NCBI GenBank assembly: GCA_027315345.1
Contig: DAHUYE010000060.1
Location: forward strand, 1-64,000
Source: Actinomycetota bacterium
GTDB lineage: Bacteria > Actinomycetota > Acidimicrobiia > Acidimicrobiales > JAJPHE01
Direction of reading: 5' to 3'
Length of the DNA stretch: 64,000 bases
The position numbers and the translations under genes were made by a program. The stretch's first letter is position 1. Every line of letters begins with the position of its first letter. Below are positions 32,256 to 40,909 of the stretch, piece after piece. The notes beneath the pieces are model-generated. The model was not told the origin of the DNA and searched no databases. It was given only the letters and a program-made list of their open reading frames with translations.

Positions 32256-33011
32256 TTGAGCGCCGGAGTGGTCCGGCGATTGGAACCCGCCGACCCCTGT
32301 TACCCCCCCGGTCTCCAGGAGTTGCGCACCCCTCCTTCGCTGTGGCTGGACGGGTCGGCACCGGCCGGGGCTCTGGTGGCCGTGGTCGGCACCCGGCACC
32401 CCGACCGGGCCGGGCTCGAGCTGGCCGGCCGGCTGGCCGCCGAGTTGGTCAAGCGCGGCTACGGAGTCGTCTCGGGCCTGGCCACCGGCATCGATACGGC
32501 CGCACACCGGAGTGCTCTCGAGGCCGGCGGGCGCACCTGGGCCATCCTGGGTGGAGGGGTCGACGTCATGCCTTGGGCCGGGGCGGCCGAGTTGGCCGGG
32601 CGCATTCGGGAGGCGGGCGGCCTGCTGGCCGAGGTACCGCCCGGCACCGCCGTATCGACCCGGGCCCTGGTGGCCCGGGACCGGCTCCAGTCGGCCATGA
32701 GCCTGGCCACCGTGGTCGTCCAGACCGATCTCGGTTCGGGCACCATGCACACCGCCCGCTTCAGCGTCCTGCAGGGCCGTCCACTGGTGGTGGTGGTGCC
32801 GCCGGGTTCCGGACTGCCTGGTTCGGGGATGGGGGCGCCGGCGGGCTGGGCCGGGAACGCCGCCCTGTGCGATCCGGGCGGCTGCGACCCTGCACTTTTG
32901 CACGCCACCGGCGCCGCCGGCCGGCTGGTGGCGACCCGCCGGCCGGTGGCCGACCTGGTGTTGCCGCGGGAGGGCCCGTGGCCCGAACTGTGGGAAATGT
33001 TGAGCCCTTAG
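32256..33011 (+). CDS. dprA: DprA/Smf-like DNA-processing protein
   Basis: 251 aa from TTG 32256, preceded by GGAAGG. The Rossmann core shows VAVVGTRHPDRAG, YGVVSGLATGIDTAAHRSAL and TWAILGGGVDVMPWAG, the DprA layout. The usual FPxRNRIIAGLS segment reads ALVARDRLQSAMSL, and the SAM-like N-terminal and winged-helix C-terminal domains are absent, so it is a short, divergent member. DprA loads RecA on incoming single-stranded DNA. It is not next to topA or other usual partners. Confidence 0.75.
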   Translation: MSAGVVRRLEPADPCYPPGLQELRTPPSLWLDGSAPAGALVAVVGTRHPDRAGLELAGRLAAELVKRGYGVVSGLATGIDTAAHRSALEAGGRTWAILGGGVDVMPWAGAAELAGRIREAGGLLAEVPPGTAVSTRALVARDRLQSAMSLATVVVQTDLGSGTMHTARFSVLQGRPLVVVVPPGSGLPGSGMGAPAGWAGNAALCDPGGCDPALLHATGAAGRLVATRRPVADLVLPREGPWPELWEMLSP

Positions 33012-33073
33012 ACCGAAGAGACCGGGCCGGAGTTTCGTCAGCGCGGCCCGTGGCGTGGTGAGAACATGGCCGG

Positions 33074-33433
33074 GTGGAAGACACCCGGGCCGACCAGTGG
33101 CTGTGGGCGGTGCGGCTCTACAAGACCCGTTCGGCGGCCACCGAGGCGTGCCGGGGGGGCCATGTCCGGGTCAACGGCTCTCCGGCCAAGGCGGCCACGC
33201 CGGTGCGGACCGGAGACCAACTCGAGGTCCAGTTGCACGGCTGGAAGCGGAACCTGGAAGTGGTGACCCCCATCGAGAAGCGGTTGGGCGCCCCGGCCGC
33301 GGCCGCGGCCTACATCGACCACAGCCCGCCCCGCCCGCCCCAGGAGGAGGCCGTCAGCGTCTTCGTCAGAGAGGTCGGTGCCGGTCGCCCCACCAAGCGG
33401 GACCGCCGCCAGCTCGACCGGTTCCGGACCTGA
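33074..33433 (+). CDS. S4-domain RNA-binding protein (Hsp15/HslR-like)
   Basis: 119 aa from GTG 33074. Residues 1-60 are an S4 domain (RADQWLWAVRLYKTRSAATE, CRGGHVRVNGSPAKAATPVR, GDQLEV), followed by a basic C-terminal tail ending KRDRRQLDRFRT. This is the HslR type, which in E. coli binds free 50S subunits carrying nascent chains. The gene lies 62 bp after dprA and 19 bp before the AKR gene. Confidence 0.88.
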   Translation: MEDTRADQWLWAVRLYKTRSAATEACRGGHVRVNGSPAKAATPVRTGDQLEVQLHGWKRNLEVVTPIEKRLGAPAAAAAYIDHSPPRPPQEEAVSVFVREVGAGRPTKRDRRQLDRFRT

Positions 33434-33452
33434 CCTGACCTAGGGTGCGCGC

Positions 33453-34418
33453 ATGCGCTATGTGGAGGCGGGGGGGGCCCGGATTTCGGTCATCGGGCTC
33501 GGTACATGGCAGTTCGGATCCCGAGAGTGGGGTTACGGGGCCGGCTACGCCGAAGGCGAGGCCGGGGCCATCCTCCGGAAGGCGCTGGACCTCGGGATCA
33601 ACCTGATCGACACAGCCGAGATCTACGCCTTTGGCCAGTCCGAGAAGATCGTGGGCCAGGCCATGGCCGGGCGGCGGCGGGAGGCCTTCGTGGCCAGCAA
33701 GGTCTTTCCGGTCATGCCGCTGGCGCCGGTGGTCGAACAGCGCGGACGGGCCAGCGCCCGCCGGCTGGGCATCGAGCAGATCGACCTCTATCAGGTGCAC
33801 TGGCCCAACCCGGTGGTGCCCCTGGGCACGACCATGCGCGGCATGCGCTCACTGCGCGACGCCGGTGTGGTCGACCACGTCGGCGTGAGCAACTTCTCCC
33901 TGGGCCGGTGGCAGGAAGCCGACGTCGCCCTGGGCTCCCCGGTGCTCTCCAACCAGGTCCAGTACAGCCTGGTGCAGCGCAAGCCCGAGAAGGAACTCCT
34001 GGACTGGGCCGCCGCCAACGACCGCATCGTGATCGCCTACAGCCCCCTGGCCCAGGGCTTCCTGTCCGGGCGGTACCGGGCTACGCCCGGTTCCCCGCGT
34101 CCGGGAGGGATGCGCGCCGCCAATGCCCTGTTCCAAACCGAGAACCTGGAGAAGGGCGAGCCCCTGTTGTCCACCCTGGACCGCATCGCCTCCGCCCACC
34201 AGGCCAAGCCGGCCCAGGTGGCTCTGGCCTGGGTCGTGCATCACCCCAACGTGGTCGCCATTCCCGGAGCATCCAGCGTGGCCCAGGTGGTGTCCAACGC
34301 CGAGACCGCCGACCTGGAGTTGAGCCGCGATGAACTGGACGAGTTAAACGCCGCCTCGGGCGCCTTCAACCCCGAAACCGGGCCGGCCGCCATGATCAAG
34401 GCCCGGCTCAGGCGCTGA
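33453..34418 (+). CDS. Aldo/keto reductase
   Basis: 321 aa TIM-barrel oxidoreductase. The catalytic tetrad is seen as Asp in LIDTAEIYAFGQSE with Tyr following, Lys in AFVASKVFP and His in DLYQVHWPN. NADPH-binding elements are AWVVHHPNVVAIPGASS and the final EL. The sequence is of the YajO/Tas group. Substrate unknown. Convergent with the next gene, 23 bp apart. Confidence 0.92.
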   Translation: MRYVEAGGARISVIGLGTWQFGSREWGYGAGYAEGEAGAILRKALDLGINLIDTAEIYAFGQSEKIVGQAMAGRRREAFVASKVFPVMPLAPVVEQRGRASARRLGIEQIDLYQVHWPNPVVPLGTTMRGMRSLRDAGVVDHVGVSNFSLGRWQEADVALGSPVLSNQVQYSLVQRKPEKELLDWAAANDRIVIAYSPLAQGFLSGRYRATPGSPRPGGMRAANALFQTENLEKGEPLLSTLDRIASAHQAKPAQVALAWVVHHPNVVAIPGASSVAQVVSNAETADLELSRDELDELNAASGAFNPETGPAAMIKARLRR

Positions 34419-34441
34419 GGGCGACCACCTCCTGAGGGCGT

Positions 34442-36382
34442 TCAGAAAGTGCCGACCGTGGCCGTCGACGCCGTCTGGTAGGTGACCTGCCCGGTCGGAG
34501 AGGTGATCGGGGCCAGGCCGTTCTCCTGGGCCATGATGGCCGCCTCCACCACATCCAGGTCGGAGGGGTCCAACGCCAGCGGTCCCCCGGCCACCGGCAC
34601 CTGCCAGACATGGGTCATCATCCCGGTGGGGATGTTGAAGGTACCCGGTGGACAGGGCGTGAACCCGTCGATGACCCCGGTGGCCGGCGAGTAGCAGAGG
34701 TTGGTGTGGGCATGCCACTGGACCAGGCAGCCATAGGGCATCGGCCCTTTCTGACCAGAGCGGGGCAGTAGATACATGGCGGCCACCAGCACCGGCCCGT
34801 CGGGCGTGAAGGCGTAGACCAGGGAGTCGATGTGGTTGGGGTCCATGGCGTAGTGGAGGCGGTCGTAGGCCGGATTGACGTAGTGGACGACCGGATACAG
34901 GGTGCTGGTCACCGGCCGATAACCGGCCGCCACCGCCGCACTGAGCAACTTGTACTTGGCCACTGCCGCGCTGGTGGCCTGGACGTACTCCATGGCGCCG
35001 AGGATCTGCTGGGCAGTGGGCTTGGTGGTGCAGTCCGGTGTCTGCATCTGGTGACCGGCGTCGGTCTCGGCGCTGACCGTGGTCAGCAGCGACACCTCGT
35101 TGGGGGGCAGGGCCGGGCCGGTGTAGCTCCAGCTCGGATCGGTCACGCCCAGGCCGGCGGCATCGGCCATGTTCATGGAGCCCATGGCCCCCGCCGAGGA
35201 CCCGGATGCCGTCGAGTGACTCGATCCCATGTTCATCGAGCCCGAGCTCATCGCACTGGCCGTACTGCCTCCGGCGGCCGAGGCGACCACCCCGGCGGGG
35301 TTGGAGACACCGGCGGCGGCGCCGACGCCGGCCAGGGGCACGGCGCTGACCGCCACCGGGCCCACCACCAATGCGCCGATCAACAGACTGGTCAACCCGG
35401 GGCGCAGGCCCATGGCGGCGGCGGCCGGCACCGGAGCGGTGTCGGGCAGCGGCCGGGCGGGCCACAGGGCCAGGCCGAGGATGACCACCAGGGGCCCCAG
35501 GTTGGGGTCGGTGGCCATGCCGGTGAGCAGGCCGCCCACGGCTTCACCGGTCAACCAGTACCCGATGGCGAGGAGAGCGCCGAGAACGATGAAGGGTTCG
35601 GGACGGCGGGTGACCAAGGGACCGAGGGCGACCACCATCGAGAGCGCCACCAGGAACACGGCCACGGCCGTGCCGGAACCGATGAAGGCGTGACTCAGCG
35701 AGTTCAGCATGTGGGCGTACCAGCCCGGTTGGCCGCCGGCGGCCTCGGCCAGCTGATGCTGGATCGAATCGGTGGCCCGGTTGGCGGGGAGGGCCCAGAA
35801 GACGGCGCTGAGGGCCCAGAAGACCACCCATCCGGCCACCAGGGGGCGGACCCCGTAGCGACCGGCGGCACCGGGGGCTGAGGACAGGCCGGTGGGCACC
35901 TGACCGCCGGGGTCGGCCACAGTGGCGCGGGGCCAGACCAGAATCCCGATAAGGCCGTAGAGGACGACGGCGCCGGGGGCACCCAGCAAGGGAGAAGCGT
36001 GCCCGTCGAGGATGCCGCTGAAGCCCTCCCCGATCCACCACACCCCGAGGCCGAAGACGAACGACACCACCAGGGCGGTGCGCAACGACCGCCTCCAGAG
36101 GATGCCGACGCCGATGCCGATCTGCACCAGGCCCAGCACGACCGTCCACAGCCCGACGTCGCGGCCCAGGAAATGGGCCACGTGGCTGATGGCGTAGGCG
36201 ATGGCGCCGGGCTGGCCCCGGACGTTGGGCTGGACGAACATCGCCACCAGCTGGTGGAACATCTGGGGCTGGAAGCTGAGGACGCCGTCGAGAATCCACA
36301 GGACTCCCAATGCGCTCCTCAATCCGTCCGGGGTCACCCCCGGGCGGCGCCGGCGGCTGGTCTGGGGTTGGACGGGTTCCAT
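34442..36382 (-). CDS. Large membrane protein with Met/His-rich linker and exported Cys/His domain
   Basis: 646 aa from ATG 36382. About ten membrane helices fill residues 20-370. A linker near 395-440 repeats Met-Asn-Met with His and Ser (GSMNMGSSHS, GSMNMADAAG), the sort of composition seen in extracytoplasmic copper handling. The outer C-terminal domain has four Cys and several His (HYVNPAYDRLHYAMDPNHID, CLVQWHAHTNLCYS, FTPCPPGTF). A role in copper uptake or sensing is inference. No cop or sco genes are adjacent. The promoter region is shared with the HbhA-like gene. Confidence 0.75.
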   Translation of the reverse strand: MEPVQPQTSRRRRPGVTPDGLRSALGVLWILDGVLSFQPQMFHQLVAMFVQPNVRGQPGAIAYAISHVAHFLGRDVGLWTVVLGLVQIGIGVGILWRRSLRTALVVSFVFGLGVWWIGEGFSGILDGHASPLLGAPGAVVLYGLIGILVWPRATVADPGGQVPTGLSSAPGAAGRYGVRPLVAGWVVFWALSAVFWALPANRATDSIQHQLAEAAGGQPGWYAHMLNSLSHAFIGSGTAVAVFLVALSMVVALGPLVTRRPEPFIVLGALLAIGYWLTGEAVGGLLTGMATDPNLGPLVVILGLALWPARPLPDTAPVPAAAAMGLRPGLTSLLIGALVVGPVAVSAVPLAGVGAAAGVSNPAGVVASAAGGSTASAMSSGSMNMGSSHSTASGSSAGAMGSMNMADAAGLGVTDPSWSYTGPALPPNEVSLLTTVSAETDAGHQMQTPDCTTKPTAQQILGAMEYVQATSAAVAKYKLLSAAVAAGYRPVTSTLYPVVHYVNPAYDRLHYAMDPNHIDSLVYAFTPDGPVLVAAMYLLPRSGQKGPMPYGCLVQWHAHTNLCYSPATGVIDGFTPCPPGTFNIPTGMMTHVWQVPVAGGPLALDPSDLDVVEAAIMAQENGLAPITSPTGQVTYQTASTATVGTF

Positions 36383-36480
36383 GGGCTGACCCCTCGATCC
36401 GGTTGGGGTGGGACAGCGAGAGGCTAGGACCGTCCGGCGGCGGCCAAACCGGCCCTGGCGCCATCCCGGCATAGAGGGCC

Positions 36481-36510
36481 TTGACATTCTTAGCGAGTGC
36501 TAGATATACT
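36481..36510 (+). promoter_or_regulatory. Strong sigma-70-type promoter with CIRCE-like half-site
   Basis: TTGACA (36481-36486, perfect -35) and TATACT (36505-36510, one mismatch) are separated by 18 bp; transcription would start near 36517. The spacer contains TTAGCGAGTGCTAG (36490-36503): GAGTGCTAG is the right half of the HrcA operator CIRCE, and TAGC-GAGT-GCTA is itself a short inverted repeat. It drives the phasin/HbhA-like gene at 36548, whose ribosome site is AGGAGA. Confidence 0.75.
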
Positions 36511-36547
36511 TTGCATCAACCCAGAAGCAAACAGGAGACAACCCCCC

Positions 36548-36886
36548 ATGCCCACCGCCATCACCGAGATCACCGAGCGCATCCAGGACCAGGTCCTCGA
36601 CTTCGTCAAGACCGGCCAGGAGGCCGTCATCGACGCCGTCCGGAACCTCTCCAGCACCGTCGAGGGCGTCCTGCCCGAGGCGGCCAAGACCGGTCTGGCC
36701 AGCAACATCCCCGTGGCCACCGAGGCCGTCGATTCTGCCTTCGGCTTCGCCGGCAAGGTCCTCGAGATCCAGCACGGCTTCTTCACCCAGGTCCTCGGGG
36801 CCGTCACGCCCGGCACCTCCGTGCCCGCCGCCCCCGCCACCAAGACCGCCCGGACGGCCAAGTCCGGCACCACCGCCGCCGCCTGA
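36548..36886 (+). CDS. Phasin/HbhA-like small helical protein
   Basis: 112 aa from ATG 36548 (AGGAGA 10 bases upstream). Residues 1-85 form amphipathic helices (MPTAITEITERIQDQVLDFV, EAVIDAVRNLSSTVEGVLPE), the rest is an Ala/Pro/Thr/Lys-rich tail (KTARTAKSGT). This layout resembles phasins and the mycobacterial heparin-binding hemagglutinin, which coat lipid inclusions or the cell surface. Codons are almost entirely the C-ending optimal set, and with a near-consensus promoter and a perfect terminator it should be one of the most abundant proteins here. The XRE gene follows, as in the Rv0474-hbhA pair. Confidence 0.7.
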   Translation: MPTAITEITERIQDQVLDFVKTGQEAVIDAVRNLSSTVEGVLPEAAKTGLASNIPVATEAVDSAFGFAGKVLEIQHGFFTQVLGAVTPGTSVPAAPATKTARTAKSGTTAAA

Positions 36887-36910
36887 ACCCCCCCTCGGGT
36901 AGCGGTATGA

Positions 36911-36942
36911 GCGAAGGGGCGACCTCAGCGTCGCCCCTTCGC
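36911..36942 (+). terminator. Perfect 13-bp hairpin terminator
   Basis: GCGAAGGGGCGAC (36911-36923) pairs without mismatch with GTCGCCCCTTCGC (36930-36942) around the loop CTCAGC. It lies 25 bp past the HbhA-like stop. No T-run, but the stem is very stable. Confidence 0.7.
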
Positions 36943-37014
36943 CGCGTCCGGGTCCGGACCGCCCGGCTGCCGGCCTCCCCGCCCCGGCGCCCACCCGTGG
37001 GTACGGTTGCCGGG

Positions 37015-37467
37015 ATGGACACGGACGGTGAGGTCGAAAGCCCCCTGGAGCGGGCGACCCGGCGCCCCCGGGCCATCAAGGACCGGGTCATGAAAGATCA
37101 GTCCCAGTCCCTTCAGGCCCATCTCGAGACGCTGGGCAACTTCATCCACAGCCAGCGCAAGCTGGCCAACCTCTCTCTGCGCGAGCTGGCCGAGAGGACC
37201 AACGTCTCCAACCCGTACCTGAGCCAGATCGAACGGGGCCTGCACGAACCCTCCGTCCGGGTGCTTCGCTCCATCGCCCGGGCCCTCAACGTCTCGGCCG
37301 AGACCCTCCTGGCCCAGGCCGGCATCCTCGAAGGCGAGGAGGCCGGCGGAGCCGAACGGCCCCAACCGAGCACCGAGGACGCCATCCGGGCCGACCGCTT
37401 CCTGAGCGACTCCCAGAAAGAGGCGCTCCTCACCGTCTACCGGAGCTACCGGGCTGCTTCGGCCTGA
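37015..37467 (+). CDS. XRE-family transcriptional regulator (copy 2)
   Basis: 150 aa from ATG 37015. A basic leader of about 35 residues (ERATRRPRAIKDRVMKD) precedes the HTH: LGNFIHSQRKLANLSLRELA, NVSNPYLSQIERGLHEPSVR, ALNVSAETLLAQAGILE. It shares NPYLSQIERGL and the C-terminal SDSQKEALLTVYRSY layout with the regulator at 12107. Copy 2 follows the HbhA-like gene after a terminator and may regulate it or the membrane protein across the shared promoter region (inference). Confidence 0.85.
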   Translation: MDTDGEVESPLERATRRPRAIKDRVMKDQSQSLQAHLETLGNFIHSQRKLANLSLRELAERTNVSNPYLSQIERGLHEPSVRVLRSIARALNVSAETLLAQAGILEGEEAGGAERPQPSTEDAIRADRFLSDSQKEALLTVYRSYRAASA

Positions 37468-37548
37468 TCCCGGGCGCCCGTGGGCCCGTTCCGACCCCGC
37501 CACACCCCCACGCCACCCTCGGCCCCGGCATGGCTAGGCTGGGAACAC

Positions 37549-39612
37549 ATGTTCGACCTTAGTGGGCTGAATCCGGAACAGCAGGCCGCCGTCAGTCACG
37601 ATGACCGTCCCCTGCTGGTGCTGGCCGGAGCCGGGACAGGCAAGACGGCCACCCTGGCGGCCCGGGTGGCGGCCCTGCTCGAGCGGGGGGTGCCGCCGGA
37701 GCGGCTCTGCCTTCTCACCTTCTCCCGTCGGGCCTCCACGGAGATGCTGGCCCGGGCCGGGCGCATGGCCGACCCGTCGCGGGCGGCCCGGGTGGTAGGC
37801 GGGACCTTCCATGCCGTGGCCACCCAGCTGCTGCGGCGCTACGGATCCCTGATCGGCCTGGATCCCGGCTTCAGCGTCCTCGACAGCGCCGACACCACCG
37901 AGCTCATCGGCCTGGTCCGCCACGACCTGGGACTGTCAGGCACCCTGGGCCCGCGCTTCCCTCGCAAGGAGACCCTGGCTTCGATCCTGAGCCACGTGGC
38001 CAACGCCCAGGTGAAGCTGTCCGACGTCCTGGCCCACTCCTTCCCGTGGTGCGCCGAGGACATCGAGGGCATCCGGGCCGTCTTCAGCGCCTACACGGTG
38101 CGCAAGCGCGCTCAGCAACTCTGCGATTTCGATGACCTGCTGCTGCTGGTCCGGGCCATCGGTACCAGCGACGGGGGCCGGAGGGCGTTGGCTTCCCTCT
38201 TCGATCACGTGCTGGTCGATGAGTACCAGGACGTCAATCGGATCCAGGTCGACCTGGTCGACCTCCTCCGGCCCGGCGGTACCGGTCTGTGTGTGGTGGG
38301 CGATGATGCGCAGGCCATCTACGGCTTCCGCGCCGCCACCACCGCCGCCATCTCCGAGTTCCCCGACCGGTACGCGGACGCGGTGGTGATCCGCCTCGAG
38401 CACAACTACCGCTCCACCCCTCCGATCCTGGCTGTGGCCAACCAGGTGATGGCCGACGCCCCCGAGGGCGCCACCAAGACGCTGTGGTCCGAACGGCCGG
38501 GCCGGCGGCGGCCGATCCTGCGCACCTGCACGGATGAGTCGGCCCAGGCCGAGGCGGTGTGCGAATCGGTGCTCTCCCATCGGGAGACCGGGATCGCCCT
38601 CAACCAGCAGGTGGTCCTGTTCCGGGCCGCCCACCACTCCGACCTGCTGGAACTGGCTCTGGGCCGGCGGCGGATTCCGTACGTCAAATACGGCGGCCTG
38701 CGCTTCGTGGAGGCCGCTCACGTCAAGGACTTCCTGGCCATCCTGCGCCTGTTGGACAACCCCTGGGACGAGCTGGCCTGGTTCCGCATCCTTCAACTGC
38801 TCGAAGGGGTGGGGGCGGCCACCGCCCGGCGGGTCATGGATCAACTGGGCGTGCGCCGCTCCGGAGATGACCCTCCGGAGGCGGTCGGAGCCATCCTCTC
38901 GCCCGTGGCCCGGCTGCTGGCGGCGGCGCCCTCCGTACCGACTCCGGCCCGGGAGGAGCTGAACGGATTGCGGCGGGCTCTGGGGGACTGCGTGGTGGAA
39001 CCGTCGCCCCCGGTCGGAACCCAGGCCGACACGGTGGCGCGCTGGCTCACCCCCATCGTCCAGCGCCGCTACGACGCCGCCGCCGCCCGGTGCGGGGACC
39101 TGGAGCGCCTGTCCGAGCAGGCCGCCGCCGCCCCGACCCGTGACCGTTTCGTGGCCGACCTGACCCTGGACCCACCGGTCATTGCCGGGGACATGGCCGG
39201 CCGGCCCGTTCTGGATGACGACTGGCTGGTCCTCTCCACCGTCCATTCGGCCAAGGGCGGGGAGTGGGACGTGGTCCATGTCATCCACGCCGCCGACGGC
39301 GCCTTCCCCTCCGACATGGCCACCGGGGATCTCAACGGGATAGCCGAGGAGCGGCGGTTGTTCTACGTGGCCGTGACCCGGGCCCGCGACGCCCTGGAGA
39401 TCAGCGCCCCCCTCCGGTACCACCACCACCGGAACCGCCTGGATGACCGGCATGGTTACGCCCCGTTGTCACGGTTCCTGTCCGAGCCGGTGCGCTCACT
39501 GATGGACACCGAGCAGGCCGGTGGGCGCTATTCCTTCCCCGACGCCGCGGACGTCCCCGACGGATCAGGGGTGGGGGCGGTCGACGCCCTCCTGGCTGAT
39601 CTGTGGTCCTGA
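37549..39612 (+). CDS. UvrD/PcrA-type superfamily 1 DNA helicase
   Basis: 687 aa from ATG 37549 (MFDLSGLNPEQQAAVSHDDR). All SF1A motifs are visible: Walker A LAGAGTGKTATLAARV (27-33), VLVDEYQDVN (motif II), VVGDDAQAIYGFR (III), LEHNYRSTPPIL (IV), TVHSAKGGEWDVVHVIHA (V) and EERRLFYVAVTRARDAL (VI). The 1B and 2B domains are shorter than in UvrD (about 720 aa). There is no nuclease domain. It probably unwinds DNA in repair or recombination. It ends 25 bp from the convergent cfa gene. Confidence 0.93.
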   Translation: MFDLSGLNPEQQAAVSHDDRPLLVLAGAGTGKTATLAARVAALLERGVPPERLCLLTFSRRASTEMLARAGRMADPSRAARVVGGTFHAVATQLLRRYGSLIGLDPGFSVLDSADTTELIGLVRHDLGLSGTLGPRFPRKETLASILSHVANAQVKLSDVLAHSFPWCAEDIEGIRAVFSAYTVRKRAQQLCDFDDLLLLVRAIGTSDGGRRALASLFDHVLVDEYQDVNRIQVDLVDLLRPGGTGLCVVGDDAQAIYGFRAATTAAISEFPDRYADAVVIRLEHNYRSTPPILAVANQVMADAPEGATKTLWSERPGRRRPILRTCTDESAQAEAVCESVLSHRETGIALNQQVVLFRAAHHSDLLELALGRRRIPYVKYGGLRFVEAAHVKDFLAILRLLDNPWDELAWFRILQLLEGVGAATARRVMDQLGVRRSGDDPPEAVGAILSPVARLLAAAPSVPTPAREELNGLRRALGDCVVEPSPPVGTQADTVARWLTPIVQRRYDAAAARCGDLERLSEQAAAAPTRDRFVADLTLDPPVIAGDMAGRPVLDDDWLVLSTVHSAKGGEWDVVHVIHAADGAFPSDMATGDLNGIAEERRLFYVAVTRARDALEISAPLRYHHHRNRLDDRHGYAPLSRFLSEPVRSLMDTEQAGGRYSFPDAADVPDGSGVGAVDALLADLWS

Positions 39613-39637
39613 GCGAGCCGACCGCAGTGGCCCGAGG

Positions 39638-40906
39638 TCACCAGTCGTCCCGGGTGAGAGGCATGCCGCTGCGGCCTTCGGGACCGGTCCGCACTCCCAG
39701 GATCTGATGGATGGAGATCTCGTTCTCCTCGAAGCTGACCGCCGAACCGGTCATGTAGATCTTCCACACCCGGGCCCGGGGTTCGCCCACCAGGGCCACC
39801 GCCTCGTCCCAGTTGGCTTCCAGGTTCTCCACCCACTGGCGCAGGGTCAGGGCGTAGTGCTCGCGGAGCGACTCGACGTCGCGGACCTCGAAGCCGGCCT
39901 TCTCCATGCGCAGCACGGTGTCGCCCACGTCGTGCAACTCCCCGTCCGGAAAGACGTAACGGGCGATGAAGGTGTCCTTGCTCATGGCCGCCCCCTCCGG
40001 GGTGGAGATGGCGTGATTGAGCAGACGCCCACCGGGGCGCAGCCGGCGGAAGATGTGGGCGAAGTACTCATCGGCGTTGGCCCGCCCGACGTGTTCGAAC
40101 ATGCCGATGCTGGACACGGCGTCGAAGGGCTCGTCTTCGGGTAGCTGGCGGTAGTCGCTGAGGCGCACCTCGGCCCGGTCGGCCACGCCGGCCTTCTCGA
40201 TGCGCTGGCGGGCCAATTCCCACTGGGCATGGGAGATGGTCGCCCCCAAGGCCCGGACCCGGTGGTGGCGGGCGGCATGGATCAACATCCCGCCCCAACC
40301 CGAGCCGATGTCGAGCAGGCGCTGGCCTTCGGTCAGTCCCAGCTTCCGGCAGATCAGTTCGTACTTGGCCTCCTGGGCCTCATCCAGGCCGGCGTCGGCC
40401 TTGACGAAACGGGCGCAGGAATAGGTCATGGTCGGCCCCAGGACCAGCCGGTAGAACTCGTTGGAGACGTCGTAGTGGTGGGCGATGGCAGCCGCATCGC
40501 GCCGACGGGAGTGCAGACGGCCGCTCAGTCGGGCCTCTTCGGGTGGGGGCGGCAGGGGCCGGCCCAGGACTCCGAGGCGACGGGCCGCCCGCAGGGTGGA
40601 GATCAGCACCGAGGGAGGGATCTTCCAGTCCGGCGGGGCCGCCCTGGCCACCTGCCGGAGAGCCTCGAAGGTGTCCCCCTCCACCGTCAGCCCACCGGTC
40701 ACGTAGGCCCGTCCGAAACCCAGGTCGTTGGGGCGATACAGAACTCGACGCAGAGTCTCGGGACCATCGATGGTGACGGTGGCCACCGGCTCCGAGACGC
40801 GTCCGAAGGTGCTCCCATCCCAGAACCGCACCAAGACCGACGGCTCGGGACCGAGCAGGAACCCGAACAGCGGTTGCAAGGCGGCGGCAACGGTTACTTC
40901 TCCCAA
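39638..40906 (-). CDS. cfa: Cyclopropane-fatty-acyl-phospholipid synthase family methyltransferase
   Basis: 422 aa. An N-terminal lipid-binding region (residues 1-115) is followed by AIAHHYDVSNEFYRLVLGP, TMTYSCARF with the conserved Cys, and the SAM site LLDIGSGWGGMLIHAA; EHVGRANADEYF and YVFPDGEL are family-typical. It transfers a methylene or methyl group from SAM to unsaturated acyl chains in phospholipids (cyclopropane or 10-methyl products). It starts 3 bp after the stop of the upstream membrane hydrolase gene, hence coupled to the secretion-like operon. Confidence 0.92.
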   Translation of the reverse strand: MGEVTVAAALQPLFGFLLGPEPSVLVRFWDGSTFGRVSEPVATVTIDGPETLRRVLYRPNDLGFGRAYVTGGLTVEGDTFEALRQVARAAPPDWKIPPSVLISTLRAARRLGVLGRPLPPPPEEARLSGRLHSRRRDAAAIAHHYDVSNEFYRLVLGPTMTYSCARFVKADAGLDEAQEAKYELICRKLGLTEGQRLLDIGSGWGGMLIHAARHHRVRALGATISHAQWELARQRIEKAGVADRAEVRLSDYRQLPEDEPFDAVSSIGMFEHVGRANADEYFAHIFRRLRPGGRLLNHAISTPEGAAMSKDTFIARYVFPDGELHDVGDTVLRMEKAGFEVRDVESLREHYALTLRQWVENLEANWDEAVALVGEPRARVWKIYMTGSAVSFEENEISIHQILGVRTGPEGRSGMPLTRDDW

Positions 40907-40909
40907 TCT

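Noticed and set aside
36477-36503. A complete CIRCE operator
   Set aside because: Only the right half GAGTGCTAG matches; nine bases upstream there is no TTAGCACTC or close variant.
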